Source of the DNA: Physcomitrium patens
Taxonomy: Eukaryota; Streptophyta; Bryopsida; Funariales; Funariaceae
NCBI RefSeq assembly: GCF_000002425.4
Contig: NC_037257.1
Location: 6,789,768 to 6,853,767, forward strand
DNA length: 64,000 nucleotides
Reading direction: 5' to 3'
Below are positions 45,500 through 58,660 of this stretch, one piece after another. Each line of letters opens with the position of its first letter. The stretch's first letter is position 1. The translations under genes were made by a program, and so were the position numbers. The notes below the pieces were generated by a model. It was not told the origin of the DNA. It saw nothing but the letters and a program-made list of their open reading frames with translations, and searched no databases.

Positions 45500-47990
45500 T
45501 ATATCAAAGGTACCTACATCTTGCAAGAGTATCTCTCCTTCTATACTTCAATATTCTTGTTTTATAGTCACACTCTTCAAAAATCTTTGAATTCTTTAAT
45601 AATTCTTGGCAATAGATTTTTTTTCAATTTGTTTCAATTTTGCTCATGATTTGGAGGCACAATAAAAAAATTTAGTGCCATTTTTCCATTCCCATTATAA
45701 ATTGTTTTATAAATTTAACCATCATCAAGTATCTTTATTTTCATCCAAATTGTAGTAATATATGATTGTTCCAAAATAAGAGAATAAGATGTTATATCTT
45801 AAACAAAGAAATTTTATTCCATTCTAATGTTATAAATTTGAATTTTTACATCTAAGCAAGTACCATATAAATCACCTTGTATATTATTAGCTACTTCTAT
45901 TATCCATCTATATTCCATATCAATTGGCCACCTTTACTTCATATAAAGATTCTTAGACATAAGATTTATTTTTGAACCATAGTCAAAAATTGGCTCATCT
46001 ATATTTCCAACCTTTATCAATGCCTTTGTAGTTATTCTAGTTCAATGCCTTCAAGTATAATGACTTGAAATTTCTTTATCTCTACTACTTTGATCATCAA
46101 AATGCATTCTTTGATTTTGACTCTTTTCTTTATTTGTTAATTATTTGCAATAATTACCAAATTCATCTTCTTTATCCTCACATATGCATACATCAATAGC
46201 ATGATTCAATCTAGCTTCTTCCATTAGTTGCCTTTTTTATTTAATACTCTCAATAATGATATAGTGGAATTCTTTCTCGATAATTTTCAAAATCTCCTTC
46301 AATGTGAACTCGACCAAAGCATTGAGTACATGTTCCTCAAGCATCCCTTTTAAATTTATTGCTGCCTCAATATCAGAAAGTAATTTGTATGTTGATGACT
46401 TAACTTTATTTCCTATGTCTTTTGATTTTTTCTTCAATATTATCAAAACATCATCCATTGATAATTCTTGTGAAGCTATCTCACGAGCCTTATCTCCTTG
46501 AATTTGTCTCTTCAAAGTATTTCTTTCTCTTGTGTTTTCAAAATCTTGCCTCTTTTTTTTTTCTATTAAAGTTTCATTTTGGTTTTTATCAATATAAACA
46601 TGCACTAAAAAAGCTTCCACATAGTCCTCTTAACCTATAACTCCACAAATTGTAGTAGCAATCCTCAACAATGCTTTCCATAGCATCTTTATTTTTTGTA
46701 TTATAAAAATAACAAAAGATCAAAGTTCACTTTACATAATATTTATAAAAAATAAAATAAATATAAATAAATAAATAAATATCTTCATCATCCATCCTAG
46801 TACTATAATTTGCAGCTTCTATTACATCAATTCCATGTGTAGCCAAATAATTTTTAAATAATGCTTTCATACCTCGCTTATCAAAGTTGATTTGAAGAAG
46901 ATTACCAATATCTTTTAGCACTACCTTTCCATCTTTTGAGAAAATAATATCCTATTGTATCATTTTATTTAATTTATCACAATCTTTTAAAGAATAAAAA
47001 TCATTATCACACCAAATACATCTTTGCATGTATACTTACTTAAAAATAGTCTTTGAAATTATTGAAGAAGTCTTCTCTATAAGCCTTGTAAGTTTAATTT
47101 TAAGATCTTACATCTTAAATATAATCTCCTCAAGTTCTATGACTTCTTTCTTTAATGTAGTCCTTGGAGGTTAGACAATAGATATTGTTGATCATGAAGT
47201 AGATACTTGAATTTTAGGTACTTGACTAATTTCTTGAATTCTAATCTTATTCTTTTCTTTTTTTTTCTCTTTGTAAGTAATTCCACAACATCTTCAACTT
47301 CTTTCTATTATGTTTTCAATCTTTCATCTTTTTCTTTATACTCAAGAAGAATTTCCAATTTTTTTTACAATTTTCTAGCAAATGTTTGAAGAAATAATTA
47401 AACCCTATTTGATTCTATAGTTAATTTTTCCATCTTTGATAATCAAAAATATTGCCTCTCAAACTCCTTTAAAAGTTCTATAGCTTATATATTCTTATTA
47501 GGCCACTTAACTCATTCCAAAAATGATTTTTTTGGTAATTCAATGAATGTCCTCTAAAAAATATTTGTTCTTTAATGCATGTAAAAATATCTCCCATGAA
47601 TCTCCAAAATACTCTATAATTCATTAAACATTTTTTTTATCTTTAATATTATAGCAAATCCAAATAGCTCAATTATCTTCTTTTTGGAAATCCAATTCAA
47701 TTCTATTTCTTGTATATAACATCTCAAATACTTTAAAATATTCTCTCTATTAAATTCGCCAATTTTATTAACCATTGCTTGCAATACTTAGTTGCCAAAG
47801 CCTCCTTGCGATTATTGTCCTCTTACTATTGTATAAATAATATAAATGCTTAAAATATACTTGCAATATTTAGATCAAAATACATACCTTGTCTACTAGT
47901 AAAAAATCTACTTGATGATCCATTTGAAGATCAACTTGAACCTCTATCCAATGCTCCATCAAAAACTTTAAATTCAACCTTCTTGTCTTC
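45500..47990 (-). pseudogene. B2 gag, linker and protease
   Basis: Minus strand. Gag near 47,820-47,480 includes EALATKYCKQWLIKL-like sequence. A zinc-knuckle variant CIWCDN near 47,030 is followed by DGKVVLKDIGNLLQINFDKR (46,940-46,880) and KALFKNYLATHGIDVIEAAN. The open stretch 46,620-46,237 carries KLLSDIEAAINLKGMLEEHV and is homologous to B1 9,415-9,603, so both belong to one lineage. Protease near 46,000 reads FDYGSKINLMSKNLY, a D-x-G-S site. Product class: particle proteins and maturation protease. Broken by many stops. Confidence 0.65.
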
Positions 47991-48072
47991 TTATGCTATC
48001 AATTCCAAATAACCAAAAATATAATCCAACACCTTCTACTCCAAACCTTCACATTGGATTCACCACTTATAT

Positions 48073-49415
48073 TGTAATATATATTGTCTTGTTTGAAAAT
48101 GCAACAGGCACCTGGCTATAGAAGGTGAAGTTATGTTTTATAAATATCCAAGAAATTCTAATAGGTTTTATCCATATTAGAAGAATGAAACTCGAATTTT
48201 AATTCAAAAGTGCTTAAAGCTAATACAAAGTACTCAAACACACTCTTCTTAGTAACCTTAATCATGCATAAACTTCAATTGCCTTATTGCTTTTATAATT
48301 AGGTAATTTTGATTTTTCTTAGTAAATCCTAATTCTAATTAATGAGCTTTGGCAAGTTGTAAATTTTTATCTGACTAATTATTTGATACCAAATTTTGTA
48401 TACAAATGCCAGTATAAGTCTTTTATATGCTTAAAAAATTTCAATCCAATCTAACTTACAAAAGTTGAGAAAAAGTCCAAAAATTGCATTGATGTTACTT
48501 GGCAGGTAACTTGAAAGGTGATGCAGTTGTTCTAATAGAAATTTTTCCTTCATCAACCATGAATTTCAATTCAAAATCAATGTATAACTTGATCTTGAAG
48601 TCTTCTAATATCATACTAAATTTCACCTTCATCCAATTAGTAGATGTTTAGATATTATAAAAAATTTACCTAAAGTTATCCTGCCAACTTCTAATACCCT
48701 CTTGTACCAAAATTTAGATATCATCCAACTACATTATTATATTAATATAAGCTTTTATACATACTTATCACATTCAATCAATCAAGAAATTTCAAATTTT
48801 GAACTATATATGTGATATCAATTACACAAACTAATTGGAAGTATTAGCTTTAATTGTGTTATATAAATCTCAAGTCATCAATACAAATCCTAACTTTTAA
48901 ACAACAATTACAAAGTCATTTCAAATCTTACAAAACCAAGCCTTATATTCTTTAAATAAACTTGAAGCTAGCTTACAAATTCTAATTGTTGATCTTTAAA
49001 TACCTTCTTATTTTGCCCCAAGCAATTGTTTTAGTAACTAGAGGTCTGATTTTGACCCTATCCTACAAATAGTCGACCTTTGAGTATCAATTTAACCTAT
49101 CCTAGGAATTTTTTAGTCCAATCCTATCCTCAACATTATTTTAGTAATAACCATATTAATTATTTATCTCTTACATCTTATTTTTATCAATTTATGGTCA
49201 TTTAAAGGTAGTAAAAATAATTCTATAGCCTATAAGATAAAATTATTAACCAATTTTTAATCTACTAGCTATTAAGAGAGAAAAATACACTAAGAGGCTT
49301 TTATAAAAGCCATGTTTAAATATCTTGGATTATTATTGAATTAAGATAATTAAAAATTAATTAAAAATTAATTTTTAATTATATTTTTATCATATAATTG
49401 TATTATAATATTATA
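48073..49415 (-). repeat. B2 5' LTR
   Basis: Longer partner of 41,519-42,728; the extra part lies near 48,760-48,900 and is also present in the copy at 1-1,063. In sense, the bases after the LTR read ATATAAGTGGTGAATCCAAT; TGGTGAATCC could be a tRNA primer site, but the 7-bp gap makes this uncertain. Confidence 0.75.
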
Positions 49416-50659
49416 TTATTAATCCCAACTATAACTATTGAATGTATTATATTTTCAAGTCTTCCAAATAAAATATTAAATTAATCTATAGGATAAAATG
49501 AAAGTTCAAAAATTGATGTTACAGTAACAAAATTGCTAGATTTATGAAGAATTGATCAAGGTATAAATGACTTGATAGATAGTATCTAAAGAGTGCATTG
49601 TATTACAATAATCTAGCTAAGGACTATCATAGGTATTCAAGACAATTCTACAACTGCCTCACTAATAGAAGATTATAACTTACTACAAATAAAATCTTAT
49701 TTTTTACTAAAAAAAGCATAGATTGATCCATCTTATCTTTTAAAGAAAAAAATTAATAGCACTTTTATTTTGATAGCTAAATTAATGCCACTTCTTAATC
49801 TTTTAGGAACAAATTGTTTGATATTAATAATAAGTAATCCAATCTTATTTTAATGACCAAACATAGATTTGAATGAGATTACATCACATTGATTGTCTTT
49901 TTGCATCGATAGTATTAGAAAGATGTCAATGGCCTATCTCTCATATTGTACATTAATATAAATAATTGATAAATTCCTTGATTTGACACCTCAATATTAA
50001 AAATCCTAGTTAGAATTCTTAAAGGCATATCATTCAAATAAGAATTCATCTTCTTTTAATCTAGCTTCATCTCTATCTCAACATCATCTACTTGAATATC
50101 ATCCATAAAATCTAGTTCTTACATGAAAAGATTCTTTGAATTTGATTCCATGTTGATGTCAATTTGAGCTTCAAATTCTCTTCTTTGGCCTTCAATCACC
50201 TAGATTGTTTCCTCAAGTTTTAAGTGCTCTTCTATACAATAGAGTCAAGCTATGATGTTGGCAATGTCATATGGCCAAAGCAACTTTCTTCAACTAAAAA
50301 GTTTTTTGTTTAAAGTACTAAATTTATTACTAATATAATATAAGTCTACAAATTTTTTGATGAATTAGTTACATCCATAACAATCTTAGCCTCCAATATT
50401 CAATTTGGGACTCTCTTTGCCATAATCAATAGAAGCTCCACCTAAATTCTAGCAACAACTTAACCTAGCACTTACCTCCATAACAAAATAATAATTATAT
50501 CAAAAAAAAATACCACTTAATAATGTTGAGTAAAATAGCATAGTACACAATTCACTGCATACAAATCTTTGGATTGCAATATACAATATTAGTTAAATTG
50601 ACTGTGTTACAACAACTTCTATATAGTTTTTATTGAAATATCCAAAATAAATAGTTGTG
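49416..50659. other. Unassigned degenerate interval
   Basis: No ORF of size. Minus-strand fragments such as KLRSGINLAIKIKV-like sequence near 49,790 hint at old element coding, but I cannot assign a family. No LTR pair or repeat was found. Confidence 0.4.
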
Positions 50660-51171
50660 TGTCAAGGACGTGAATTTTAAAGAAAGAATTCCTCAATATA
50701 CTCTTAGATCACTCAAAAAGTCTAAAAAAATGACTCAAAGGTGATAATTTACTGAACTAGAATGATTATTATTAAAGATAAGAAGACTAGAAAGTCTTGA
50801 AATAAGTTATAAAGAAGGCTTCATTCTTGCCTCCATATATACTATCTAATTAGAAGCTACAGAATGATGTTCTATAGGACCTCTAATATGTATTGACTTT
50901 GTAAGATACATATCTTAACTTGCAAAGCAAGTTTTTTATATATGTACTATATAGTTAATTTATTCCAAAAATTATCAACACATATGACATGTGAACTTAT
51001 TGACCAAGTTTTTAATCTATCAATTAACTACAAATACATGTAAAATCAAAATCACATCTATGAAGCTTCTAAAAAGCTTTTGTAAAAGATGTTATGAAAT
51101 TAATCTATTTTTTTTTTACTTCTATTTAATCATATAATTAATTATTAGAATAAATATTTATATTTGTGATA
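50660..51171 (-). repeat. A4 3' LTR
   Basis: Matches 6,515-7,065; starts (plus strand) TGTCAAGGACGTGAATTTTA and contains AAGACTAGAAAGTCTTGAAA and TTGCCTCCATATATACT. The R word seen in A2 is deleted here. Confidence 0.75.
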
Positions 51172-51179
51172 TTATTTCT

Positions 51180-52716
51180 TCTTTTAGAAATGAGATCTAT
51201 GACAAGCAATCATCATCTTTTATAGATCTTATTTTTCTTCATCTTAGTTTTAATAGATATTGTTAATAAAAAACCTCAATTTTTTTTGTTGCATTTGGAA
51301 GATTCTTAATTAGATCCCATGTGCATTCACTAATATCGTATATATACTAATAAATAAGATATTTTAACTTATTTTGATATCATAATGAATATAAGACTTT
51401 TCTCACCTCAAAGTCTTAATTATCATCCACTTTTATAGATGGAAGTGGCATTTATCTACTTCCACATACATTCACTGTCTTATATGGCTCAAGAAGAAAT
51501 ATGTGAAATAAAGAATGGATCTTCATAGACTCAAATAGATATAATTAATAAGCAAAATAATTGATTTATTTATAAATAGAAAAAGGTTCAAATTTACAAT
51601 AGTCCAATTTGTTACAAAGATAAATAGTCTTGATATTACAACAAACTAATTATATCTTATCATCCACATTGAATTATAGTTGTTCTTTTTGATAGACATC
51701 TACATTGATCTTTTTTTATTCTTGATTTTCCTTTAATTGTACCTTCATTATTGTATGTAGCTCTAACAACTAATTTGCCAAAGGTTGAATTTGCACATAA
51801 AAAGCCAAAGAGAGTTTTATATCTACTTTTAAAATTATAAAAATAATTTTCTTAAATCTTCATACAAATTGAGTCATCCTATTTGATATAATATCTTTAA
51901 TTAATCCATGATATTAATAGAAGTTATCAAGAAAAAACTTAGTTTTTTCTTCACTTCTAATAGATTTTATATATAGTATAAAATATGTCATCTTGATAAA
52001 GCAATATACTATCATGAATATAGAATCATATGAATCTAAGATTAAAAGATCTATGATAAAATTCATAGAAATAAAAGACTATGATTGTTCTAGAATAGAT
52101 AATGGCTAAAGAAATCGATAAAATTGATGACAATGAGTTTTGAATCTTAAAAAAAATCACATGATTATACAAAGTCTTTGACTACCTTCTTTATTTGACA
52201 CTACCAAAAATCTCTAGATATTAGTTCTAAAGTCTTATTATATCCAAAATATCTAGTTGTTGGAAAGTCATCACAAGCTTAAAGAATATATAATTATGCT
52301 TTGTCTTTTGGAATGTATAACTATTCTTTGAAGTAGAATAAATTATTCTTAAACTTGAACTTAGAAATTTCATGAGTCTTGAAAGAATTATTTTTGATAT
52401 CATGAATAAGAGGATCAAAAGATATACTTGATTGAATTTACTTGACAAAGGTTGAATCAACACTCAATGTTTATATTATTATTCAAAGATGAAAATGCTT
52501 TGGCTTCAGGAAAATCATTCTTTATTGATGAAAAGATACATTTCTTTCTTTTGGTACAAGATAAGACTGTCTAAGAAAGATGTTTGTCAAATCTTGTTGT
52601 TGTTTGAATTGATAAATAAACTTGAAATCAAATTTTGATAAAGACATACTCCAACGAACTTAGCAACAATTCAAAACATATGTCAATATGAAATACTTAA
52701 TGTTCTTATGATCTAT
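51180..52716 (-). pseudogene. A4 integrase and chromodomain
   Basis: Minus strand. The spacer and zinc domain near 52,480-52,150 (LYIPKDKA; DDFPTTRYFGYNKTLELISR) match A0. The integrase core is interrupted (FFLDNFYYHGL-like near 51,915; the D-R-G motif is changed to NRMTQFV). After the core, the chromodomain near 51,420-51,290 reads DFEVRKVLYSLWYQNKLKYL followed by YIYDISECTWDLIKNLPNA, aligned with A1. Stops are frequent. The RNase H end near 52,700 (DHKNIKYF) is continued on the other side of the solo LTR. Confidence 0.7.
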
Positions 52717-54322
52717 TGTTGTATGGCATGATTTATAATCTGAAATTACATTAGATACTTAGTTGTAGAAAATTTATCTTTAACTTATTGGAAAAGTTCT
52801 AAAAAGTGATATATTCTTATTATAAAGAACAAATAAATGCAATAATATCAAAAGATATTCTAATAATAAAAATCTTTTATATTTAATAATATTTGTATAT
52901 AAGACTTTCTTAATCATCTAAAAATTTTCTAACATCTTTTGTTATACTAAATCATAACTAACTATTTGCTTGTAAATTAGATTTTCAATAATTCTAATGA
53001 AAATCCATAATTTCCTTTCAAAAATTCATCTTTATATTATAATTTTATCATAGCTCTATATCTCTATCTTTAAGATATATATATAAAATCTTGGCTTCCA
53101 GAAGTCCCTTTATATTGTATAAAATGCTTAAATTATAGCAAAATCTTTTTAAAACATTTTTTTTCATACAAAGGATTATTTTTCTTACAAAGGATTTTTT
53201 TTCTTCAAACTTTAGAATTTCATATCTTTTGATCCAATTATTTGGTTTTATTTAAATTTCTAAATAATATAGAATTTTTCTTAATCTTTACTACAAAAAA
53301 AATAAAATGAAAATTTACTATAGATCATTTGGAATCTTAAAAATCCTAGCACGTACTCTAAACCTTAATTTATAAGCATCCAAGTACTATTTTTTTATAT
53401 TTCAAAAATCCAAAATTTTAAATATAGCTTTATAACATAATAATACATATTTTTTTAAAAAATGGCCAAATATTTGTTCAAATACTTAAGATATGACTAG
53501 ATTCAAATTCCTCATGAAATTGATTTATTGACAAACTTTAATTTAGAAGTAATAGCTTTAAGCAATCACTATTCCTTCAAATTAATTTTGAATCTTTTTT
53601 TTCATGCAAAATATTACTCTTTAAATCAATTTTTTAATTTCATAATTTAATCCTAAAGGCCTTTTATACACATGTGCTATATTCTAAAGAATGATAATAG
53701 GTATAAAATCAACACTTAGACTTTGAGTGCCTATATATCCTTAATAAAAACTCCAAATCACATAAAATTTTTACCAAAACCATATCCGAATTCCTGAACT
53801 TCACAATTTTAATCTATGATGTTCAAATGGTATTAAAAGAATAATATTAATTCCTAATTAGGCCTCAAGCAATCTTCTTGCGTCCATTGGATATGAATTT
53901 TGGCCAATAAGAATAGAGATTTTTATCATCTATTTCCATTCATCCATATAATTGGCTTAATTATCTTTTTTTTATAAAAATCTTTTTTTGATCTTTTTTC
54001 AATAATTTTTATATAATATGTGTGTAAAATACTAAATAAAAGAAATAATATAAGATTTCAAGAATTACCAATGTTTAATAATGGTGGCTCTAAATTAGTT
54101 CTAAGTTGATTTTATATTAATAACAATGTTCAATAATGGTCGCTCTATAAAATCAATTTCAATAATAGTTCTTTTAAATTGACTATTTCAAAGTAGTAAT
54201 CTAATCACATTTTGAAATCAAATAAAATCTAATAACATGACTCTCATTATATTATATAATAAATTATATATTAAATATACATGTGTATTATTTTTATATG
54301 GTAGAAAAACTATAATATGACA
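52717..54322 (-). repeat. Solo family-B LTR inserted in A4 RNase H
   Basis: Antisense on the plus strand: starts TGTTGTATGGC, ends AATATGACA, matches the reverse complement of 2,163-3,432 (shared GACTTTGAGTGCCTATAT and GGCCTCAAGCAATCTTCTTG). CTAT occurs on both sides, a probable shortened target duplication. It interrupts the RNase H stretch that A0 shows as VYTDHKNLEYF. Confidence 0.75.
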
Positions 54323-56740
54323 CTATATATATATAATAATTGGAGTCAAGGTGCCTTTTAGATAATAATGCCATTTTTTAAAAGGATCCACAATTACAAG
54401 AAGCTTATTGTTATAGATTTTACAATTAATCTCAATTGCTGAAAATTTCTTGGAATAAAAAGCTATTAGGTAGAGCTTATCAATTGCTTCTATTTGTGAC
54501 AAAATGGCACCTATAGCAAAATCTAATACATTTTTTTCCATGAAGAATGCCTTGGAAAAATTTACACAATATAAAATTGATGCAAAAATAAATGATGTCT
54601 AGAAGACTTCAAAAGATGCTTCAACTTCTTCGTTCTATTCAAGTTTGTCTTTACATATCAAATGTATAAGAAGAATTACACCTTAAAAAAAATCTTAATA
54701 AATATCTTATAATAATTAAAAAATCTCAAAAAATATTATACATCTCTTATTATTTTTGGGATCTTCAAATACATGATAGCTTCGACTTTTTTTTAATTTA
54801 TTATTAGTCCTTTGATGGAAATAATATATCCTAAGAAGTCAAATTTAATAGTATAAAATATACACTTTTTCATCTTAGCATATAATCTTGTATCTCTAAG
54901 TTTTTGTAATATACAATGAACATAGGGTTTATATTTTTCTATGTTTTTGGAATAGATTAGAATATTGTTTAAATAAAAAATAATAAAATCATCAAGAAAT
55001 TCACAAAAAATATCATTCATGAGATGTTGAAAAGAAATTGGTCCATTTGTGAGTCCAAAAATCATGAAATTATATTTAAAATATTCATACATAACTTAAA
55101 AAGCAGTCTTCTATTCATCTCCATTTTTGATACAGACCAAGTTATATGCTCCTCATAGATTTATTTTTGTATAGATCTTTGCTTCATTGAGTTGATCAAG
55201 AATATCTATTGTTGATAGTGATCTTGTTAAGTCCTTGATAATATATGCACTTCTATAAAGATCCCTCTTTTTTCTTCACCAATAAGATAAGAGCTCCTAT
55301 TGGAGATTTTGGGTGGCATATGAATTTCATAGCTAAGTTTTTATTAATATACTCCTTTAGTGTAGCCTACTCATTTTGCAATAAGCTGTAGAATGGTTCA
55401 AATAGTAGTTAAACTTTTTCTTGCAAATCAATTAAATAATCATAAGATTCATGTTCTGAAAGAATATTTGTATTTTTTTTTAAATGTCTTAAAAATCTTG
55501 ATAGTTGCTAAGAATGTTACTTGATGTCTTTCAACTATTAAAAATGGGTGTGGCATATATAATAAAAGATGATATTTTTTTTTGAATGCATGAAAGCTTT
55601 CATATTTATTAGTAAAGAATTTGATGTATTAGACTTATGTATTTTTACTTAACTAATATAATTTCAGATAAAACTATAAGAAAAATTAAGATTACAAAAA
55701 ATCTAATTTAATTGAGAGTTATATTTTTTTAATTAAGATAATTTTAAAATAATTAGATTAAAAGGAGACCTTATTATATTAAATATTATTACATTATTAT
55801 GATCTTTAATTGCTACATATAAAGAAACGGTCTCATAGGTAATATCTCCAAAAAAAATAACAAACACCCATCTATGTCTTCTATATGTATGGATCTAGTT
55901 TTTTTAGCCAACAATACTTCTTATTTTTTGATAAAGTTTTTGCATATAAAACAAGTTGAAGCTCTTGAATCTAACAAGTCTAAGACTTTGTAATGTTTTG
56001 ATCTTAAATGAATTCCTAATATAGAATAAGGTGAGGGATCTTAAAAAAAAAAAATATGACCTTTACTAGGTATTATACAAGATTTCAATCCCATGGTTTC
56101 TATTGTAGTTGAAAAATTTTGTTTTCCAACACATCGTCTTCTTTAGAAACCATGCTCTTTATTTTGTAATTGTATTATTTTTTAGAATAATATTGAGTAA
56201 TATGCTTAGATTTTCTATAATAAAGGCACAAACATCCTCAATGACAATGGATCTTTTTTTTGCTTAGTAAGATGTTTAAAACATACCATGTCAATTTGCA
56301 TAGGCTCTAGTTTAAATAAATAAGCTTTCAAAAAATTAAAAGATATTATTATGGCTTGATTTGTACTTTTTTAATCAAAATTTTATTTTTAGCATCTTTC
56401 AAAGAATTGATTATCACATATAATTGCTTTAGAAATAAATTACTTCAATAAAATTACTCTTGATATTATCAACAATAAATCTTTGATATTATCTTTAATC
56501 TATATCAAAATTGATTGATATGGGCTTTGTCATTTCAATCCACGTCGCAAGCAAGATTTTAGAATTCACCAATATATATGGTGGTTGAATATGATTCTTG
56601 TCATAGCAATACAAGATTGATCTCTAGTATCTTTTTTTAATTATTTTTTTAAAATATAGTCATAAATACTTCTAAAAATAGATTCAAATTATAGAATAGT
56701 TGTGAGTCTTTTTCTATTAAAAGTTCAAATTAAAAAAGAG
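54323..56740 (-). pseudogene. A4 gag (partial), protease, RT, RNase H
   Basis: Minus strand. RNase H at 54,541-54,323 reads LDFAIGAILSQIEAIDKLYL and KLLVIVDPFKKWHYYLKGTL. RT at 55,092-54,793 reads FKYNFMIFGLTNGPISFQHL, and the catalytic box is YLNN instead of YLDD, with both Asp changed to Asn (G-to-A), so it cannot be active. Protease near 55,970 reads LDSRAST, with Arg in the Gly position as in A2 and A3. Gag near 56,600-56,480 is weakly readable. The 5' end is lost at about 56,740. Confidence 0.7.
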
Positions 56741-56759
56741 ATTAATTTATTTTTTTTAA

Positions 56760-58660
56760 TATGACAATGATTGAACATTCAGTTAATTCAAACTTCCAAG
56801 GTTGTTTGGATGAAGTAGCAAGTAGGCTCTAGAAATTTAAAGAGATGTAGATTGAAGATTGAATAGGATAAAAAAGATAAAGATGAGGGACTCCAGCTTA
56901 AAGGAGTTTTTTCAAACTACAAAAGAATACTCTACAATGGCTTCTAGTACAATATTGGAAGATGAATCTAAAATCTTTTGAATCAACTAGCAAAATCTAA
57001 AGCATATTTGTCCTAAATTCTTTGTAAAGCTATATGTAATAGGCAATCCATCGTTCTAGAAATGTGACTAAACAAGCTTTGATCCATGTCAATAGCAAAT
57101 TAATTTTTAAGATGTAAGTTGTCTTATGTGTTGTAATTTTCATGGAAGATCTAGAATTGAATCTAAAAGAAATGGCTTCAAAGAAAGTCCCAAGACTTGA
57201 TGGGATTATTATAAAGCTTTTCAAATTATTTTGAAATACAATAAAAATTTGACTACCTCATTATGTTCATTAAAGTTATCTAAAAAATTAGATGCTCTTG
57301 GATATTATAAGTAGAATCATATCACTATTGTTTAAAAGTGATTTTAGGATGCAATTAATAAAGTAAAGACCTATAATCTTCCTAAATATTATTTATAAAT
57401 TTTTTACAATAATTTTTCAAATACAATTGCAACCAATACTTATAGACGTGATTTTCTTTGATCAATTTATATTTCTTTTAATGTATTTCATCTTAAATAA
57501 TATCATTTTTATTTATGACACAATAGATTAGGCAAAACACTCAAAGCAACTACTTATTTTTTTCAAGTTGGACTTCTTCAAAGCCTATGATATGGTGGAT
57601 TGGTCATTTTACTTCTAAGAAATGTTGAAACTCGAGCTTCCAATAGAATATGTAGACATGACTAGGATGTTATTCCATAATGCAATGATAAGAATTATAA
57701 TTAATAGTTTTTAAGCCTCTTCTTATAAGATTGGCTCGTGGGTGTGTCAAAAATATCTTTTAGTATCATATATCTTTCTAATTATTACAAAATTACTTAA
57801 TAGCATGATGAAAGCTAAAATAGACTCTAGTCTAATTCAAGCTATAGTTCTTCTATTGGAAAATAGGCTATAAGTAATTGCACAATTTACAGATGACACC
57901 TCCTTTATCCTAAAGATAAAGAATTTCTAGTTTAAGAATTATTTCAAATTTTGAATAATTTTTGCTAAAGTTCTAGGTTATTTCTCAATTAGAAGAAATA
58001 TTATGAATATTAGCAAGTAAAAGAACCTCAACCAAATTAGGCAAAGTCTTCCAACATTACATGGATAGATGACAGCTTTATTAGAAAATTATTACACACT
58101 TTATTTGAGCTTCATATGTCGTCTTTGACAATAGATGATTTTTTGAAGACTTGAATTGATAAAAAAATCTTAAGTATTGAAGTACCATTAAGTTTAATAA
58201 TATAAGATAAGTTCTTATTGCAAATAGGATCTTTTTTCCTTCTATTTTTTTCTTTGCAATAATATAGAGAGGTACTAAGGCAAGAATTTCAAAACTAAGT
58301 CTCAAATTCAAACATACTTGTGATTTAGTAATTTACAACAAGTCCAAATAAAACTATCATAGTTGCAATGCTATCAACTAGAAAAAAAATGGAGATATAG
58401 ATATGATCAATCCTATAAATACATAGGTCTTTCTTATGGCTAAGTAGATATTCAAAGCATGTGAACTTGGTATATTAAATCTAAATATTATGCTTAGATT
58501 CAAACTCAGCCACTTTCAATCTTATTCCAAAAGAAGATAGGCACCTAGTCTTTAATATTTTATTCTTCTCCATCTCTAAGCCAAACTTGAAACAAAAGTA
58601 TAAATATGCATAGGTCTGAGCTAAATTCCTCCACCCTTAATTGCGTTTAGTAGTCAAGTG
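56760..58660 (+). pseudogene. L1-like LINE reverse transcriptase remnant
   Basis: Plus strand ORF2-like remnant. Recognisable blocks: ASKKVPRLDGIIIKLFKLF (about 57,177), KPIIFLNIIYKFF-like (57,365), LQPILIDVIFFDQFIFL (57,430), LIFFKLDFFKAYDMVDWSFY (57,555), and the catalytic box FTDD at 57,886-57,897 in place of the usual YADD. The C-terminal part near 58,190-58,560 (YSTIKFNNIRVLIANRI-like) fits the region after RT. Several stops. No poly-A tail is visible, because a long LTR begins near 58,661. RT copies LINE RNA at the genomic nick in living relatives; this copy is dead. Confidence 0.7.

Larger units (their letters stand above)
41519..49415 (-). mobile_element. Family-B gypsy element B2 with both LTRs
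   Basis: About 7.9 kb. LTRs at 41,519-42,728 and 48,073-49,415 (the longer one holds an insertion), same orientation, start TGTCGTAATAC/TGTAATAT and end near CATGACA. The body codes on the minus strand in the order gag, linker, protease, RT, RNase H, integrase. Heavily decayed but structurally complete. Confidence 0.8.
50660..56740 (-). mobile_element. Family-A chromovirus A4, split by a solo LTR and cut at its 5' side
   Basis: Minus-strand order is gag (from 56,740), protease, RT, RNase H, [solo LTR 52,717-54,322], RNase H end, integrase, chromodomain, 3' LTR (51,171-50,660). The 5' LTR and gag start are missing at the LINE boundary near 56,740. Confidence 0.75.

Noticed and set aside
41519..49415. 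Exact target duplication for B2
   Set aside because: CTTAT before and TTATT after agree only with a one-base shift, so no reliable duplication can be claimed.
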